64,000 nucleotides of DNA, taken from contig CAZIZT010000038.1 in the NCBI GenBank assembly GCA_964544085.1, positions 1 to 64,000 of the forward strand, written 5' to 3'. Below, piece after piece: positions 41,679-49,407 of the stretch. The stretch comes from CAZIZT01 sp964544085 (GTDB taxonomy: Bacteria > Campylobacterota_A > Desulfurellia > Desulfurellales > Hippeaceae). Below the pieces are notes generated by a model, which worked only from the letters and a program-made list of their open reading frames with translations, was not told the origin of the DNA and made no database searches. Position numbers and translations under genes: made by a program. Positions within the stretch are counted from its first letter, which is position 1; each line of letters starts with the position of its first letter.

Positions 41679-42934
41679 AATACTGCTCCAAGCTTCTTGG
41701 CGATTCTTTTTACTTCAAATACTATCTCGTCCTTATCCACAGTTGTAAACTCGCCATCCTTATAGACTACCTTGCCATCAATTATCACACACCTAACATC
41801 ACGCGAGTTTGCCGCATAGGCAAGATAGGAGTACGGGTTGTACATGGGGATGGCTTCAAAGGAGTCAGTAGAAATCACTACAATGTCAGCCTTATAACCA
41901 GCACTCAATTTACCCGAATTTTCAAACAGGGAGTTTGTGCCTATAGCAAGGCTCTTTTTAGCACCCACTACCGTGCTATCCCTCGATAGCGCTTTCTGTA
42001 TAAGACTCATTACCCTTAACTCTTCGATTATATCAAGGTTATTATTGCTCGCCGGTCCGTCTGTCCCTATAAATATATCAATTCCCATTCTTTCCATCTT
42101 ATACATGGGTGCAATACCGCTTGCAAGCTTCAAGTTGCTCTGGGGTACGTTAACCACACTGCACCCTTTTGCCTTCATCATTCTTATATCATCATCACTA
42201 CTCGCAACGCAGTGAACAAGATAGATGTCCTTATCCAAAAGACCTGTCTCTTTAAGCACATCCATGGGTCGTTTGCCCTTTGTTCTCATAACAGTAGTTA
42301 TCTCCTCGGAGCTTTCATTCACATGTATCTGAACAGGAGAACCATCATCAGCAGCATCAGCAACAAGCCTTAAACTCTCCTCTGATAGCGTATAGGTGGA
42401 ATGGGGCGCATAGCTAACCTTTATCGTTTCGGATTCAAACTCCCTCTTCAGTGCTTTTGTCTTCTCTATTGCCTCCCTGGCACTTGATGCATCCGGCGTT
42501 TTAAAATCAAGGATTCCCTCACCAATCATAGCCTTCATACCGATACGCATAGCCGCTCGAGCTACCTGCTCTTCATAAAAGTACATATCCGCAAAGCAAG
42601 CCGTGCCGCTTCTTATCATCTCAAGCATAGACAGGCTGGAGCACCAATACACCATTTCAGAATCCACATACTTGGCTTCCGCTGGAAAGATATGATTGTT
42701 CAGCCACTCCATAAGGTTGAGATCATCGGCCATGCCCCTGAACAGGCTCATGGCAAGGTGCGTATGAGCATTACAGAATGCTGGAAGAACAATACAGTTA
42801 TCCGCATCAATAACCGTATCGACTTCTGCTTCAATTCCTTTCTCTAAAGAAACAATACGATCATCCTCCACCAACACATCAAGGTGACCTTCCTTCTCAC
42901 CCAGGCAATATCCGTTTTTTATAAGCAAACTCAT
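41675..42934 (-). CDS. mtaD: Amidohydrolase, 5'-methylthioadenosine/S-adenosylhomocysteine deaminase-like
   Basis: The 419-residue amidohydrolase has the zinc-binding NAHTHLAMS (about 56-64), the substrate/His region VQIHVNESSEE, HCVASSDDDI, and the metal Asp in IGTDGPASNNN. These match the MtaD/SAH deaminase and TRZ/ATZ subfamily. It would convert MTA or SAH to the inosyl form. The purine phosphorylase immediately upstream, overlapping by 4 bases, could then cleave the product, which supports a purine-salvage pair. Guanine or other nucleoside deamination cannot be excluded. Confidence 0.85.
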   Translation of the reverse strand: MSLLIKNGYCLGEKEGHLDVLVEDDRIVSLEKGIEAEVDTVIDADNCIVLPAFCNAHTHLAMSLFRGMADDLNLMEWLNNHIFPAEAKYVDSEMVYWCSSLSMLEMIRSGTACFADMYFYEEQVARAAMRIGMKAMIGEGILDFKTPDASSAREAIEKTKALKREFESETIKVSYAPHSTYTLSEESLRLVADAADDGSPVQIHVNESSEEITTVMRTKGKRPMDVLKETGLLDKDIYLVHCVASSDDDIRMMKAKGCSVVNVPQSNLKLASGIAPMYKMERMGIDIFIGTDGPASNNNLDIIEELRVMSLIQKALSRDSTVVGAKKSLAIGTNSLFENSGKLSAGYKADIVVISTDSFEAIPMYNPYSYLAYAANSRDVRCVIIDGKVVYKDGEFTTVDKDEIVFEVKRIAKKLGAVF

Positions 42935-43740
42935 GTCAAACCCTCGAAAAATCTATTTAAAACAGCCGAAAGCTTTTTTGATGCAGCCCTTGCCTGTTTT
43001 ATAATCTCGTTAACATCCGTTTTTGCCATGCAATCCGGCCTGTTCACATTGGTTATTACTGAAATAGCGGCACAGTCAACACCCATATGATTCAGGGCAA
43101 TAACCTCTGGCACTGTCGACATACCAACAGCATCAGCACCTATCATTCTTAGAAAACGTGTCTCTGCCGGTGTTTCTAAACTGGGCCCCGGTATAGCCAC
43201 ATAAACTCCCTCTTTCAGCTCTATACTTTCGTCCATTGCCGCCTTTTTCAATCTATCTATCAAATCCGGAGCGTATGGTTGACTCATATCTGGAAAGCGC
43301 TCACCCAGCTCATCAATATTGACTCCACGCAAGGGGTTAGATGGAATCATGTTTATGTGATCCCTCACAACCATGAGATCCCCCTGCTTAAACAGGGGAT
43401 TCAGTCCACCAGCCGCATTGGTTAGCACAATAGCTTTGGCTCCAGCAAGGGCAAGCAGACGCACAAGAAACACTACCTCCGATGCCGGATAACCCTCGTA
43501 ATAATGGAAACGCCCATTGGCTACAACGAGATTGCTACCAGATAGGTTGTACGAATCAAAATGCCCCTTGTGGGATGGTGCGGTTGCAACAGGCATGCCC
43601 GGTATCTCATCGTAACGCACCGAGGTTAGCTTTTGTGCATTTATCTCTATCTCAATGCCTGTGCCCGTAACAACAGCATAATCCAGATGTCCTACGAGTT
43701 CAACCAGCCTATCCCGAGCTCTTTGAAGTCTGGCAAACAT
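42931..43740 (-). CDS. Purine nucleoside phosphorylase (PNP/MTAP family)
   Basis: The 269-residue protein fits the trimeric PNP/MTA phosphorylase family: GTGIE near the N-terminus in place of GSGL, the phosphate-site APSHKGH, NGRFHYYEGY, LTNAAGGLN, and the purine-site MSTVPEVIALNHMG. It phosphorolyses purine nucleosides. The ATG at 43740 has GGAGG 8 bases upstream and lies about 19 bases downstream of a predicted transcription start. The frame is open to a TTG at 43794, which would add an 18-residue segment with three Cys, but that TTG is part of the -35 box. Confidence 0.88.
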   Translation of the reverse strand: MFARLQRARDRLVELVGHLDYAVVTGTGIEIEINAQKLTSVRYDEIPGMPVATAPSHKGHFDSYNLSGSNLVVANGRFHYYEGYPASEVVFLVRLLALAGAKAIVLTNAAGGLNPLFKQGDLMVVRDHINMIPSNPLRGVNIDELGERFPDMSQPYAPDLIDRLKKAAMDESIELKEGVYVAIPGPSLETPAETRFLRMIGADAVGMSTVPEVIALNHMGVDCAAISVITNVNRPDCMAKTDVNEIIKQARAASKKLSAVLNRFFEGLT

Positions 43741-43765
43741 AGTACGAGCCTCCGTTTTACAGGCA

Positions 43766-43794
43766 CTTTTACCACAAAGAGTGCATTTTTTCAA
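43766..43794 (-). promoter_or_regulatory. Promoter of the purine salvage/ispE operon
   Basis: TTGAAA (43794-43789), 17 bases, then TAAAAG (43771-43766), giving a start near 43759 and a short leader with the GGAGG ribosome site. It is back to back with the promoter of the YvlD-like gene. Confidence 0.45.
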
Positions 43795-43843
43795 GCTGAC
43801 AGGCTTTTATGGAACGATCTTCCCAAGCATCACAAAGGTAAAG

Positions 43844-43872
43844 TTTACATCACTGTGCCAGTATGCTATAAT
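43844..43872 (+). promoter_or_regulatory. Promoter of the YvlD-like gene (leaderless arrangement)
   Basis: TTTACA (43844-43849), exactly 17 bases, and a perfect TATAAT (43867-43872). The GTG start codon begins only 6 bases later, and no Shine-Dalgarno is possible in the predicted transcript. Confidence 0.65.
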
Positions 43873-43878
43873 CATTGT

Positions 43879-44229
43879 GTGAATTTCCTTGTGAAATGGG
43901 CAATCAACACCATAGCTTTAGGGTTAACGGTCATAATCGTAAAGGGCATACATGTATCTGGGATTCTACCCCTAACCATAGCCAGCCTCCTTATTGGTCT
44001 TCTAAATGCTGTGTTAAAACCGATCATGCTAATTCTAACGCTTCCATTGAACATTCTAACACTGGGAGGGTTCACATTTGTTATTGACACCATCATGATA
44101 CTTATTGCATCTCAATTAGTGCGTGGATTCGACGTTACTGGCTTCTGGGCAGCCTTCGTAGCATCACTTATAATGGGTATTGTGAGCTTTTTGCTGGAGT
44201 TGTTTGTCTCAATCACAGAAGGGGATTAA
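43879..44229 (+). CDS. YvlD/phage holin IV-like small membrane protein
   Basis: The 116-residue protein has four hydrophobic segments and the family pattern NFLVKWAINTIALGLTVIIV at the N-terminus, LIGLLNAVLKPIMLILTLPLNILTLGGF in the centre and GFWAAFVASLIMGIVSFLLE near the end. YvlD in Bacillus belongs to an envelope-stress operon; the biochemical role is unknown and it is not a true phage holin here. The GTG at 43879 reproduces the usual MxFLxRWxIN start. The frame runs further upstream, but that part crosses the promoter. Confidence 0.85.
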   Translation: MNFLVKWAINTIALGLTVIIVKGIHVSGILPLTIASLLIGLLNAVLKPIMLILTLPLNILTLGGFTFVIDTIMILIASQLVRGFDVTGFWAAFVASLIMGIVSFLLELFVSITEGD

Positions 44230-44271
44230 AATCATAAGAAAGAAGTAAACCATCTGCGGGGGTTTAAGGAT

Positions 44272-45396
44272 ATGTCTTCTGCTTTCCCTGGGCTTACTAT
44301 TGGTGACCTAAAAGCAAAAATAGCCATCATTCAGGGAGGAATGGGCGTTGGTATCTCCATGTCATCGCTTGCCTCAGCTGTGGCAAAGGAGGGAGGTATC
44401 GGTGTAATATCGGCAGCTGAGATAGGCTTTATTAAAGATTACTTTTTCAAAAATCCGCAGCAGGCCAACAGAGATGCATTGACAGAGGAAATCAAAAAAG
44501 CAAAAAGCGCCACAGACGGCATAATAGGCGTCAATATAATGGTTGCTATGAGCGAGTTTTTGGACCTTATAGAGGTTTCAATTGATGCCGGTGCAGATAT
44601 ACTCTTTTTTGGCGCCGGATTACCCCTTGGCGTTCCCATAAAAAAGATAAAAAACAGCAATACCAAGATAGGCGTTATTGTATCATCAGACAGAGCCACC
44701 AAGTTGATTTTCAAGTACTGGGATAGGCATTACAACCATATACCGGATGCTGTTGTGGTTGAAGGACCCAAAGCAGGTGGCCATTTAGGTTTCAAATACG
44801 AGCAGATAAATGACCCGGCTTATGCATTGGAAAACCTGATAGGACCAGTAAAAAAGGCACTTGAACCATTTCAGGAGAAGTACTCAAAAAGGATTCCGGT
44901 GATAGCCGCTGGAGGCATATATACCGGAGCCGACATATACAAGTTTATCAACATTATAGGAGCAGACGGAGTACAGATGGCAACACGCTTTGTCGCAACA
45001 TATGAGTGCGATGCCGATATAGCATTCAAAGAAGCCTATATAAAAGCTAAAAAAGAAGATATCGTTATTATAAAAAGCCCGGTAGGATTACCCGGAAGAG
45101 CGATAAGAAACAGATTTCTTGAAGAAGTAGAAAAGGGTAAGAAACAACCGTTTAAATGCATCTGGCAATGCCTGAAAGGCTGCGAGTATAGAAAGGCTCC
45201 ATACTGCATAACCCAAGCCTTAATCAATGCTCAAAAAGGTAGATTCAGCGGTGGTTTTGCATTTGCAGGCGCAAATGCCTACCGCGTGGATAGGATCGTA
45301 TCTGTCAAAGATCTAATCGAGGAGCTGAAAAGGGATTACATTAATACTTTTGAAAACGCCCGTAATAACAGGGTAGGAGGAATAAGGGATGTATAA
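44272..45396 (+). CDS. NMO/FabK-family FMN protein with C-terminal Cys cluster
   Basis: The 374-residue TIM barrel belongs to the nitronate monooxygenase family: IQGGMGVGISMSSLASAVAKEGG near the N-terminus, VVEGPKAGGHLGF with the active-site His, and AAGGIYTGADIY plus GADGVQMATRF for FMN phosphate binding. After the barrel, residues 296-312 hold four Cys spaced C-x3-C-x3-C-x7-C, ending APYCI, which may bind a metal or Fe-S cluster. Substrate is unknown. It is distinct from fabK of the lipid operon. It overlaps the next Usp gene by 8 bases. Confidence 0.85.
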   Translation: MSSAFPGLTIGDLKAKIAIIQGGMGVGISMSSLASAVAKEGGIGVISAAEIGFIKDYFFKNPQQANRDALTEEIKKAKSATDGIIGVNIMVAMSEFLDLIEVSIDAGADILFFGAGLPLGVPIKKIKNSNTKIGVIVSSDRATKLIFKYWDRHYNHIPDAVVVEGPKAGGHLGFKYEQINDPAYALENLIGPVKKALEPFQEKYSKRIPVIAAGGIYTGADIYKFINIIGADGVQMATRFVATYECDADIAFKEAYIKAKKEDIVIIKSPVGLPGRAIRNRFLEEVEKGKKQPFKCIWQCLKGCEYRKAPYCITQALINAQKGRFSGGFAFAGANAYRVDRIVSVKDLIEELKRDYINTFENARNNRVGGIRDV

Positions 45397-45829
45397 AAGT
45401 ATCCTTGTAATGACGGATTTTTCGAAGGATTCAGACTTTGCCGTGCAAACGGCGTGTGAGCTTGCATCCAAGTTTGACGCAAAGCTCTACGTTATGCATG
45501 TTGGTCATCTCGATCCAGGATTCACAGTTCTGCTGGACGATGAAGACCTGAAGAAAGTGGAAAGGAGAATGGACGAAAGTGTTGAGAACGAGTTTATAGA
45601 ACTTGAAAGAAGGATTCCCTGTATCCTTGAGGTCAAATACCAGAGGGTTTACAGAAGAGGTGTACCATACGAAGAGGGTCTTAAGGAGACAGAAACAGGT
45701 AAATACGACCTGCTTGTGCTCGGCTCACACGGACGAAGCGGTATAAAGCGCTTTTTCTATGGTGGCACTACAGCTAAACTGGCACGTAGAGCCCCTATTA
45801 GCACATTGATTACAAGACTAAACGATTAA
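45389..45829 (+). CDS. Universal stress protein (UspA family)
   Basis: A 146-residue Usp domain with the ATP-loop signature LGSHGRSGIKRFFYGGTTAK near the C-terminus and ILVMTDFSKDSDFA at the start. It overlaps the NMO-like gene, so the two are translated together. It ends 7 bases before a bidirectional terminator. It is only moderately similar by eye to the Usp at 35642-36085. Confidence 0.9.
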   Translation: MYKSILVMTDFSKDSDFAVQTACELASKFDAKLYVMHVGHLDPGFTVLLDDEDLKKVERRMDESVENEFIELERRIPCILEVKYQRVYRRGVPYEEGLKETETGKYDLLVLGSHGRSGIKRFFYGGTTAKLARRAPISTLITRLND

Positions 45830-45836
45830 AAAACAA

Positions 45837-45869
45837 AAGCCGGAGAGATAATCCCTGTCTCTCCGGCTT
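45837..45869. terminator. Bidirectional intrinsic terminator
   Basis: AAGCCGGAGAGA and TCTCTCCGGCTT form a perfect 12-bp stem with a 9-base loop. It is flanked by a T run on the plus side (GCACTTTTTAG) and by AAAAAACAA on the left, which is T-rich on the minus strand. It separates the Usp gene (+) from the TRAP permease (-). Confidence 0.88.
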
Positions 45870-45890
45870 GCACTTTTTAGGATCGATTCG

Positions 45891-47945
45891 TTAACCTGCC
45901 TGTGCGGGCTGTGCTTTCTTTACCCGCATCTTTTGCTCAAAATAGAGTAGAGCCAAAACAATCAAACCGGGGATATACATGAAATACTTCAAGTCCTTTG
46001 GTAAATGGAAAGCCTCTATGGGTCCTGCTGGATTAAGCAAAACCCACATAGCAAACAGGAAAAACGGAATTTCCCACCATTTGTTCTTTGTAATAAACCA
46101 GCCCTGTAGCGCTGACGCAAAGGCAAACGAGCCCAGAATAGCCATGAAGAAAATCATGATAATCTGCGGCCAGCTTGAGATGTGATAAAGAATCAAATCA
46201 GGGTTGAAGACAAACATAAACGGAAGAATCGCTGTGCGCATATCGTAGATGAAACCCTGAATCGCTGTAGGTATCGGATCCGTTTCCGCCAGCGCCGCCG
46301 CCGCATAGGCAGCCAACCCAACCGGCGGCGTATCATCCGCTATAATTCCGAAATAGAAGCAGAAGAGATGAGCTGCCATTAAAGGCACAAAGAAACCGTA
46401 GTTATGGGCGATTGTAACAATAACAGGAGCTGTCAAAGATGCCATAACAATGTAGTTAGCAGTCGTTGGAAGGCCCATACCCAGAAGCAGGCTCGCAAGT
46501 GCTGTGATCACCAAAAGCAGGTAAATGTTGCCATGAGAAAGTGTGTCAACCAGCTCTGTGATCATGCTGCCTATACCGGTAGCAACAAGTCCTACCACAA
46601 CACCGGCGCTGGCACATGCAAGCGCCACAACAACCATGTTTCTCGACCCGGCAACAAATGCCTCGATAGTCAGGTTAAGTGAGTTTTTTAGAGCCTGCAG
46701 GAAGGTTATACCCTCCTTTTTGATCTTCCTCAATTCCTGATACAGAATCGTGAAGATAAGCAGTATTATCGTCCTGAAAGCTGACATAGCAGGCGAGTGC
46801 CTGAGAACCATCAGCTCAATTACCAGCCACGTTATCGGTATCAGGTAATGAAAACCGTTTTTCAAAACCTCCTTTGCGTTTGGCAGCTCTTCCTTGGGGA
46901 GACCCTTTAAACCGAGTTTGCTTGCTTCAAGATGGGAAACATAAAACAGGGTGATGTAGGCAACTAAAGCCGGAATAAATGCTGCTTTAACCACCTGAAT
47001 ATAAGGCACGTTAACATACTCTGCAATAATGAAAGCTGCTGCACCCATGATAGGTGGCATCAGCTGACCGTTAATGCTGGCCGCAACCTCTGTTGCACCT
47101 GCCTTTGTGGGCGGATAGCCGGTCTTTTTCATTAATGGTATTGTAAATGTTCCTGTTGTAACAACGTTAGCAACAGAAGAGCCTGAGACAAGTCCCGTAA
47201 GTCCACTTGCAACAACAGCCGACTTTGCAGGACCACCTTTGTATCTACCAAGACCAGCAAATGCAAGATCGATAAAGAACTTACCGGCACCGGCCTTTTC
47301 AAGCATTGCGCCCATCAATACAAACAGATAAACTATGTTGGTTGATACCCTCAGCGGTATTCCAAATATTCCCTCTGTGGAAAGCGAAAGCTGGCTAACA
47401 TACTTGTCCAGATCAACCCCTCTGTAGGCAAGTAACTCAGGTAAGTGAGGACCCATGAAGGCATAGAGTGTAAAGAGTATACCCACCATTGGTAGCGCTG
47501 GACCTATGGCTCTCCTCGTAGCCTCAAAGACCATAACCACCGTCAAAATGCCAAATATCTTATCGGTGAGATTTGGAGAGCCCATTCTGAAGGATATAGC
47601 CGTCCAGGCAACCGTAATGTACAATGCCGAAGCAACACCGATTATTGCCATTATGTAATCTATTGGAGGTATGCCATTTCTCTGCGAAAGCCAGGGCAAA
47701 CCTTTAATATGGTGCCTCTTCAAGAAAGGCGTACTCAAAAAGATCATTGCCATTGCAAAGGCAAGATGGATTGAACGCGCAAACGTTGAGTCGATAGTAA
47801 GCCAGCTTGCTATGGACAGCTGGAACAAAGCCCAACCTACTCCTACAGCGTATACAAGGTATTTCTCAAACTTTCTAAAGTCCCTTAGGGTACCGGTATC
47901 TTCTTTTAGTAACTCCTCAAGCTCTTTCTTTCTATCCTTATCCAT
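45891..47945 (-). CDS. TRAP transporter permease, fused 4TM/12TM (DctQM-type)
   Basis: The 684-residue integral membrane protein joins the small (DctQ) and large (DctM) TRAP subunits, as usual with TAXI binding proteins. The charged cytoplasmic N-terminus (about 1-25) is followed by many membrane segments. DctM-like motifs include SGLTGLVSGSSVANVVTTGTFTIPLMKKTGY (about 245-276), INGQLMPPIMGAAAF and LLGMGLPTTANYIVMAS. It would import a carboxylate or amino acid with a Na+ or H+ gradient. It is separated from its binding protein by an intrinsic terminator. Confidence 0.94.
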   Translation of the reverse strand: MDKDRKKELEELLKEDTGTLRDFRKFEKYLVYAVGVGWALFQLSIASWLTIDSTFARSIHLAFAMAMIFLSTPFLKRHHIKGLPWLSQRNGIPPIDYIMAIIGVASALYITVAWTAISFRMGSPNLTDKIFGILTVVMVFEATRRAIGPALPMVGILFTLYAFMGPHLPELLAYRGVDLDKYVSQLSLSTEGIFGIPLRVSTNIVYLFVLMGAMLEKAGAGKFFIDLAFAGLGRYKGGPAKSAVVASGLTGLVSGSSVANVVTTGTFTIPLMKKTGYPPTKAGATEVAASINGQLMPPIMGAAAFIIAEYVNVPYIQVVKAAFIPALVAYITLFYVSHLEASKLGLKGLPKEELPNAKEVLKNGFHYLIPITWLVIELMVLRHSPAMSAFRTIILLIFTILYQELRKIKKEGITFLQALKNSLNLTIEAFVAGSRNMVVVALACASAGVVVGLVATGIGSMITELVDTLSHGNIYLLLVITALASLLLGMGLPTTANYIVMASLTAPVIVTIAHNYGFFVPLMAAHLFCFYFGIIADDTPPVGLAAYAAAALAETDPIPTAIQGFIYDMRTAILPFMFVFNPDLILYHISSWPQIIMIFFMAILGSFAFASALQGWFITKNKWWEIPFFLFAMWVLLNPAGPIEAFHLPKDLKYFMYIPGLIVLALLYFEQKMRVKKAQPAQAG

Positions 47946-47976
47946 GTGAACCCCTTTTCATGTTAATGTTTTTTCG

Positions 47977-48013
47977 AAAAAAATGGGGTGACATCGATCG
48001 CTAATGCCACCCC
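47977..48013 (-). terminator. Intrinsic terminator between TAXI binding protein and TRAP permease
   Basis: On the minus strand GGGGTGGCAT and ATGTCACCCC form a 10-bp stem (one G-U pair) around a 9-base loop, followed by ATTTTTTT. It lies about 35 bases after the binding-protein stop and upstream of the permease start. Partial read-through would give more binding protein than permease. Confidence 0.8.
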
Positions 48014-48047
48014 AAACCTAACCTACAAGGATAAGGCTGGTATTTTA

Positions 48048-49052
48048 TTACTTAAGAATGAGCTTTTTGGGGATATACTTTATCAAACCGGTCTCCCTGT
48101 AGTACTTCAAGGCACCACGATGAATAGGAGCAGTGAGACCCTCAAGCATGTTCCTCTTGGTCAGCACCTCAAATGCCGGATGGAGCTTCTTAAATGTATC
48201 AAGATTGTCGAATACTTCCTTTGTAATGGCATAAACGATCTTTGCAGGCTCTTTTTTGCTCGTAACAACGGTAGCTTTAACGCCGATCGTCTCAACAACC
48301 GGCTGAGTGTTTGCAGCCATAGGATAGTACTTCTTAACGAAGATCTTTGCCTTTGCATAGTATGGATGCGTCTTTAAAAGCTTCTCCACCGGAGGTCCGG
48401 AAATAGGAATAATCCTGACCTTGATCCTTCCACTTGTAGCCTCTTTAATGTTACCATTTGGATGACCGACCGTATAGAAGAAAGCGTCGATCCTACCGTC
48501 CTGAAGCAGACCAGGTGCCTCAACGGCCTTGACGTACTCAGGAGTAATGTCCTTAAGGGAAATACCGAAAGCCTTCAGAACGTCCTTGGAGTTCTGAAGC
48601 TGTCCAGAGCCCGGATTTCCGAGGTTAACCCTCTTACCCTTAAGATCGTAGACACTCTTAATACCGCTTTTAACAGATGCAACAAGTGTAATTGACTCAG
48701 GATGCAATGCAAATACGCTTCTCAGATTCTTCTGTGGCCCCTTTTTCTTCCACTCGGCAAGACCGTACCATGCCTGATATTGCCTATCAGACTGACAAAT
48801 TCCAAAATCCAGATCGCCACTCAGCACAGCATTGATGTTGTAAACCGAACCGGCGGTAGACTCAACGGTCATCTTGATGCCATACTCTTTAAATTTCTTG
48901 TTAACCATCTTGGAGATAGCACCACCGGCTGGATAGTAAACGCCCGTAACGCCGCCCGTACCAATTGTCACAAAAATCCTTTTACCATAGCTCAATGAAA
49001 CAATGCTTACCAGAAACAACAACGCCATCACCAAAATTCTGCCTTTTCGCAT
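48048..49052 (-). CDS. TAXI family TRAP transporter solute-binding protein
   Basis: The 334-residue protein begins with a Sec signal peptide (MRKGRILVMALLFLVSIVSLSYG). The mature protein starts KRIFVTIGTGGVTGVYYPAGGAI, the hallmark of the TAXI (TRAP-associated extracytoplasmic immunogenic) family, and continues with VNLGNPGSGQ and the AFFYTVGHPNG segment. TAXI proteins deliver ligands such as glutamate or glutarate-like acids; the ligand here is unknown. The ATG at 49052 has AGGAGG 8 bases upstream. A GTG three codons earlier overlaps that site and is rejected. Confidence 0.93.
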   Translation of the reverse strand: MRKGRILVMALLFLVSIVSLSYGKRIFVTIGTGGVTGVYYPAGGAISKMVNKKFKEYGIKMTVESTAGSVYNINAVLSGDLDFGICQSDRQYQAWYGLAEWKKKGPQKNLRSVFALHPESITLVASVKSGIKSVYDLKGKRVNLGNPGSGQLQNSKDVLKAFGISLKDITPEYVKAVEAPGLLQDGRIDAFFYTVGHPNGNIKEATSGRIKVRIIPISGPPVEKLLKTHPYYAKAKIFVKKYYPMAANTQPVVETIGVKATVVTSKKEPAKIVYAITKEVFDNLDTFKKLHPAFEVLTKRNMLEGLTAPIHRGALKYYRETGLIKYIPKKLILK

Positions 49053-49134
49053 AGGCAACACCTCCTAAAAAATTTTCCTAAACAACTCAAGCATGATCAA
49101 AAATTGATCGTTAGTTTTCCAATCTCACACTCAT

Positions 49135-49163
49135 TTAATACCAAAATTTTTACTTGATGTCAA
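49135..49163 (-). promoter_or_regulatory. Proximal promoter of the TAXI-TRAP operon
   Basis: A perfect TTGACA (49163-49158), 17 bases, then TATTAA (49140-49135). Transcription would start near 49128, giving a leader of about 76 bases that includes the inverted repeat at 49095-49109 and the AGGAGG site. Confidence 0.65.
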
Positions 49164-49353
49164 AAATTAAGTGAATTAAGGAGAAAATTGAACTTTAATT
49201 TAAACAAACTTAAAAATAAAGTGGTAGTAATTAATATTTGTTTAGAAAGCTTAAATGTCAAAATTAACAATCAGCGATACAAGGAGAAGGGGGGAGGCCT
49301 CACTTGGGGGAGTGAGGCATCGTGTGAGTGTGGTCGTAGTTAATTCATGTTGC

Positions 49354-49382
49354 AGTATAAATCATCTTTCTATTTAATGCAA
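49354..49382 (-). promoter_or_regulatory. Distal leftward promoter after waaA
   Basis: TTGCAT (49382-49377), exactly 17 bases, then TATACT (49359-49354), starting near 49347 just after the waaA stop. The transcript would carry the GCCTCACT/AGTGAGGC hairpin about 30-50 bases from its 5' end. It could be a long-leader promoter of the TRAP operon or make a small RNA. Confidence 0.48.
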
Positions 49383-49407
49383 GTAAAATATTTCGTTTTT
49401 TCGTTTT

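Larger units (their letters stand above)
49053..49407. other. 355-bp intergenic regulatory region upstream of the TRAP operon
   Basis: No ORF is supported here. It holds two leftward promoters (49135-49163 and 49354-49382), a perfect inverted repeat GATCAA-AAA-TTGATC (49095-49109), and an 8-bp hairpin GCCTCACT-TGGGGG-AGTGAGGC (49297-49318) without a T tract. The rest is very AT-rich. Confidence 0.6.

Noticed and set aside
43741..43794. N-terminal extension of the purine phosphorylase containing a CTLCGKSAC metal-like motif
   Set aside because: It would start at a TTG that is itself part of a -35 box, with no ribosome site. The ATG at 43740 has GGAGG at good spacing and gives the family's normal length. 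The Cys motif is probably coincidental.
43633..43878. Upstream extension of the YvlD-like reading frame to 198 codons
   Set aside because: The extension crosses the divergent promoter region and the 5' part of the purine phosphorylase gene on the other strand; family proteins start at the position of the GTG at 43879.
49297..49318. Hairpin GCCTCACT/AGTGAGGC as a terminator of waaA
   Set aside because: The stem is good but neither side has a T tract, so it does not fit an intrinsic terminator; it is treated as a leader or small-RNA element.
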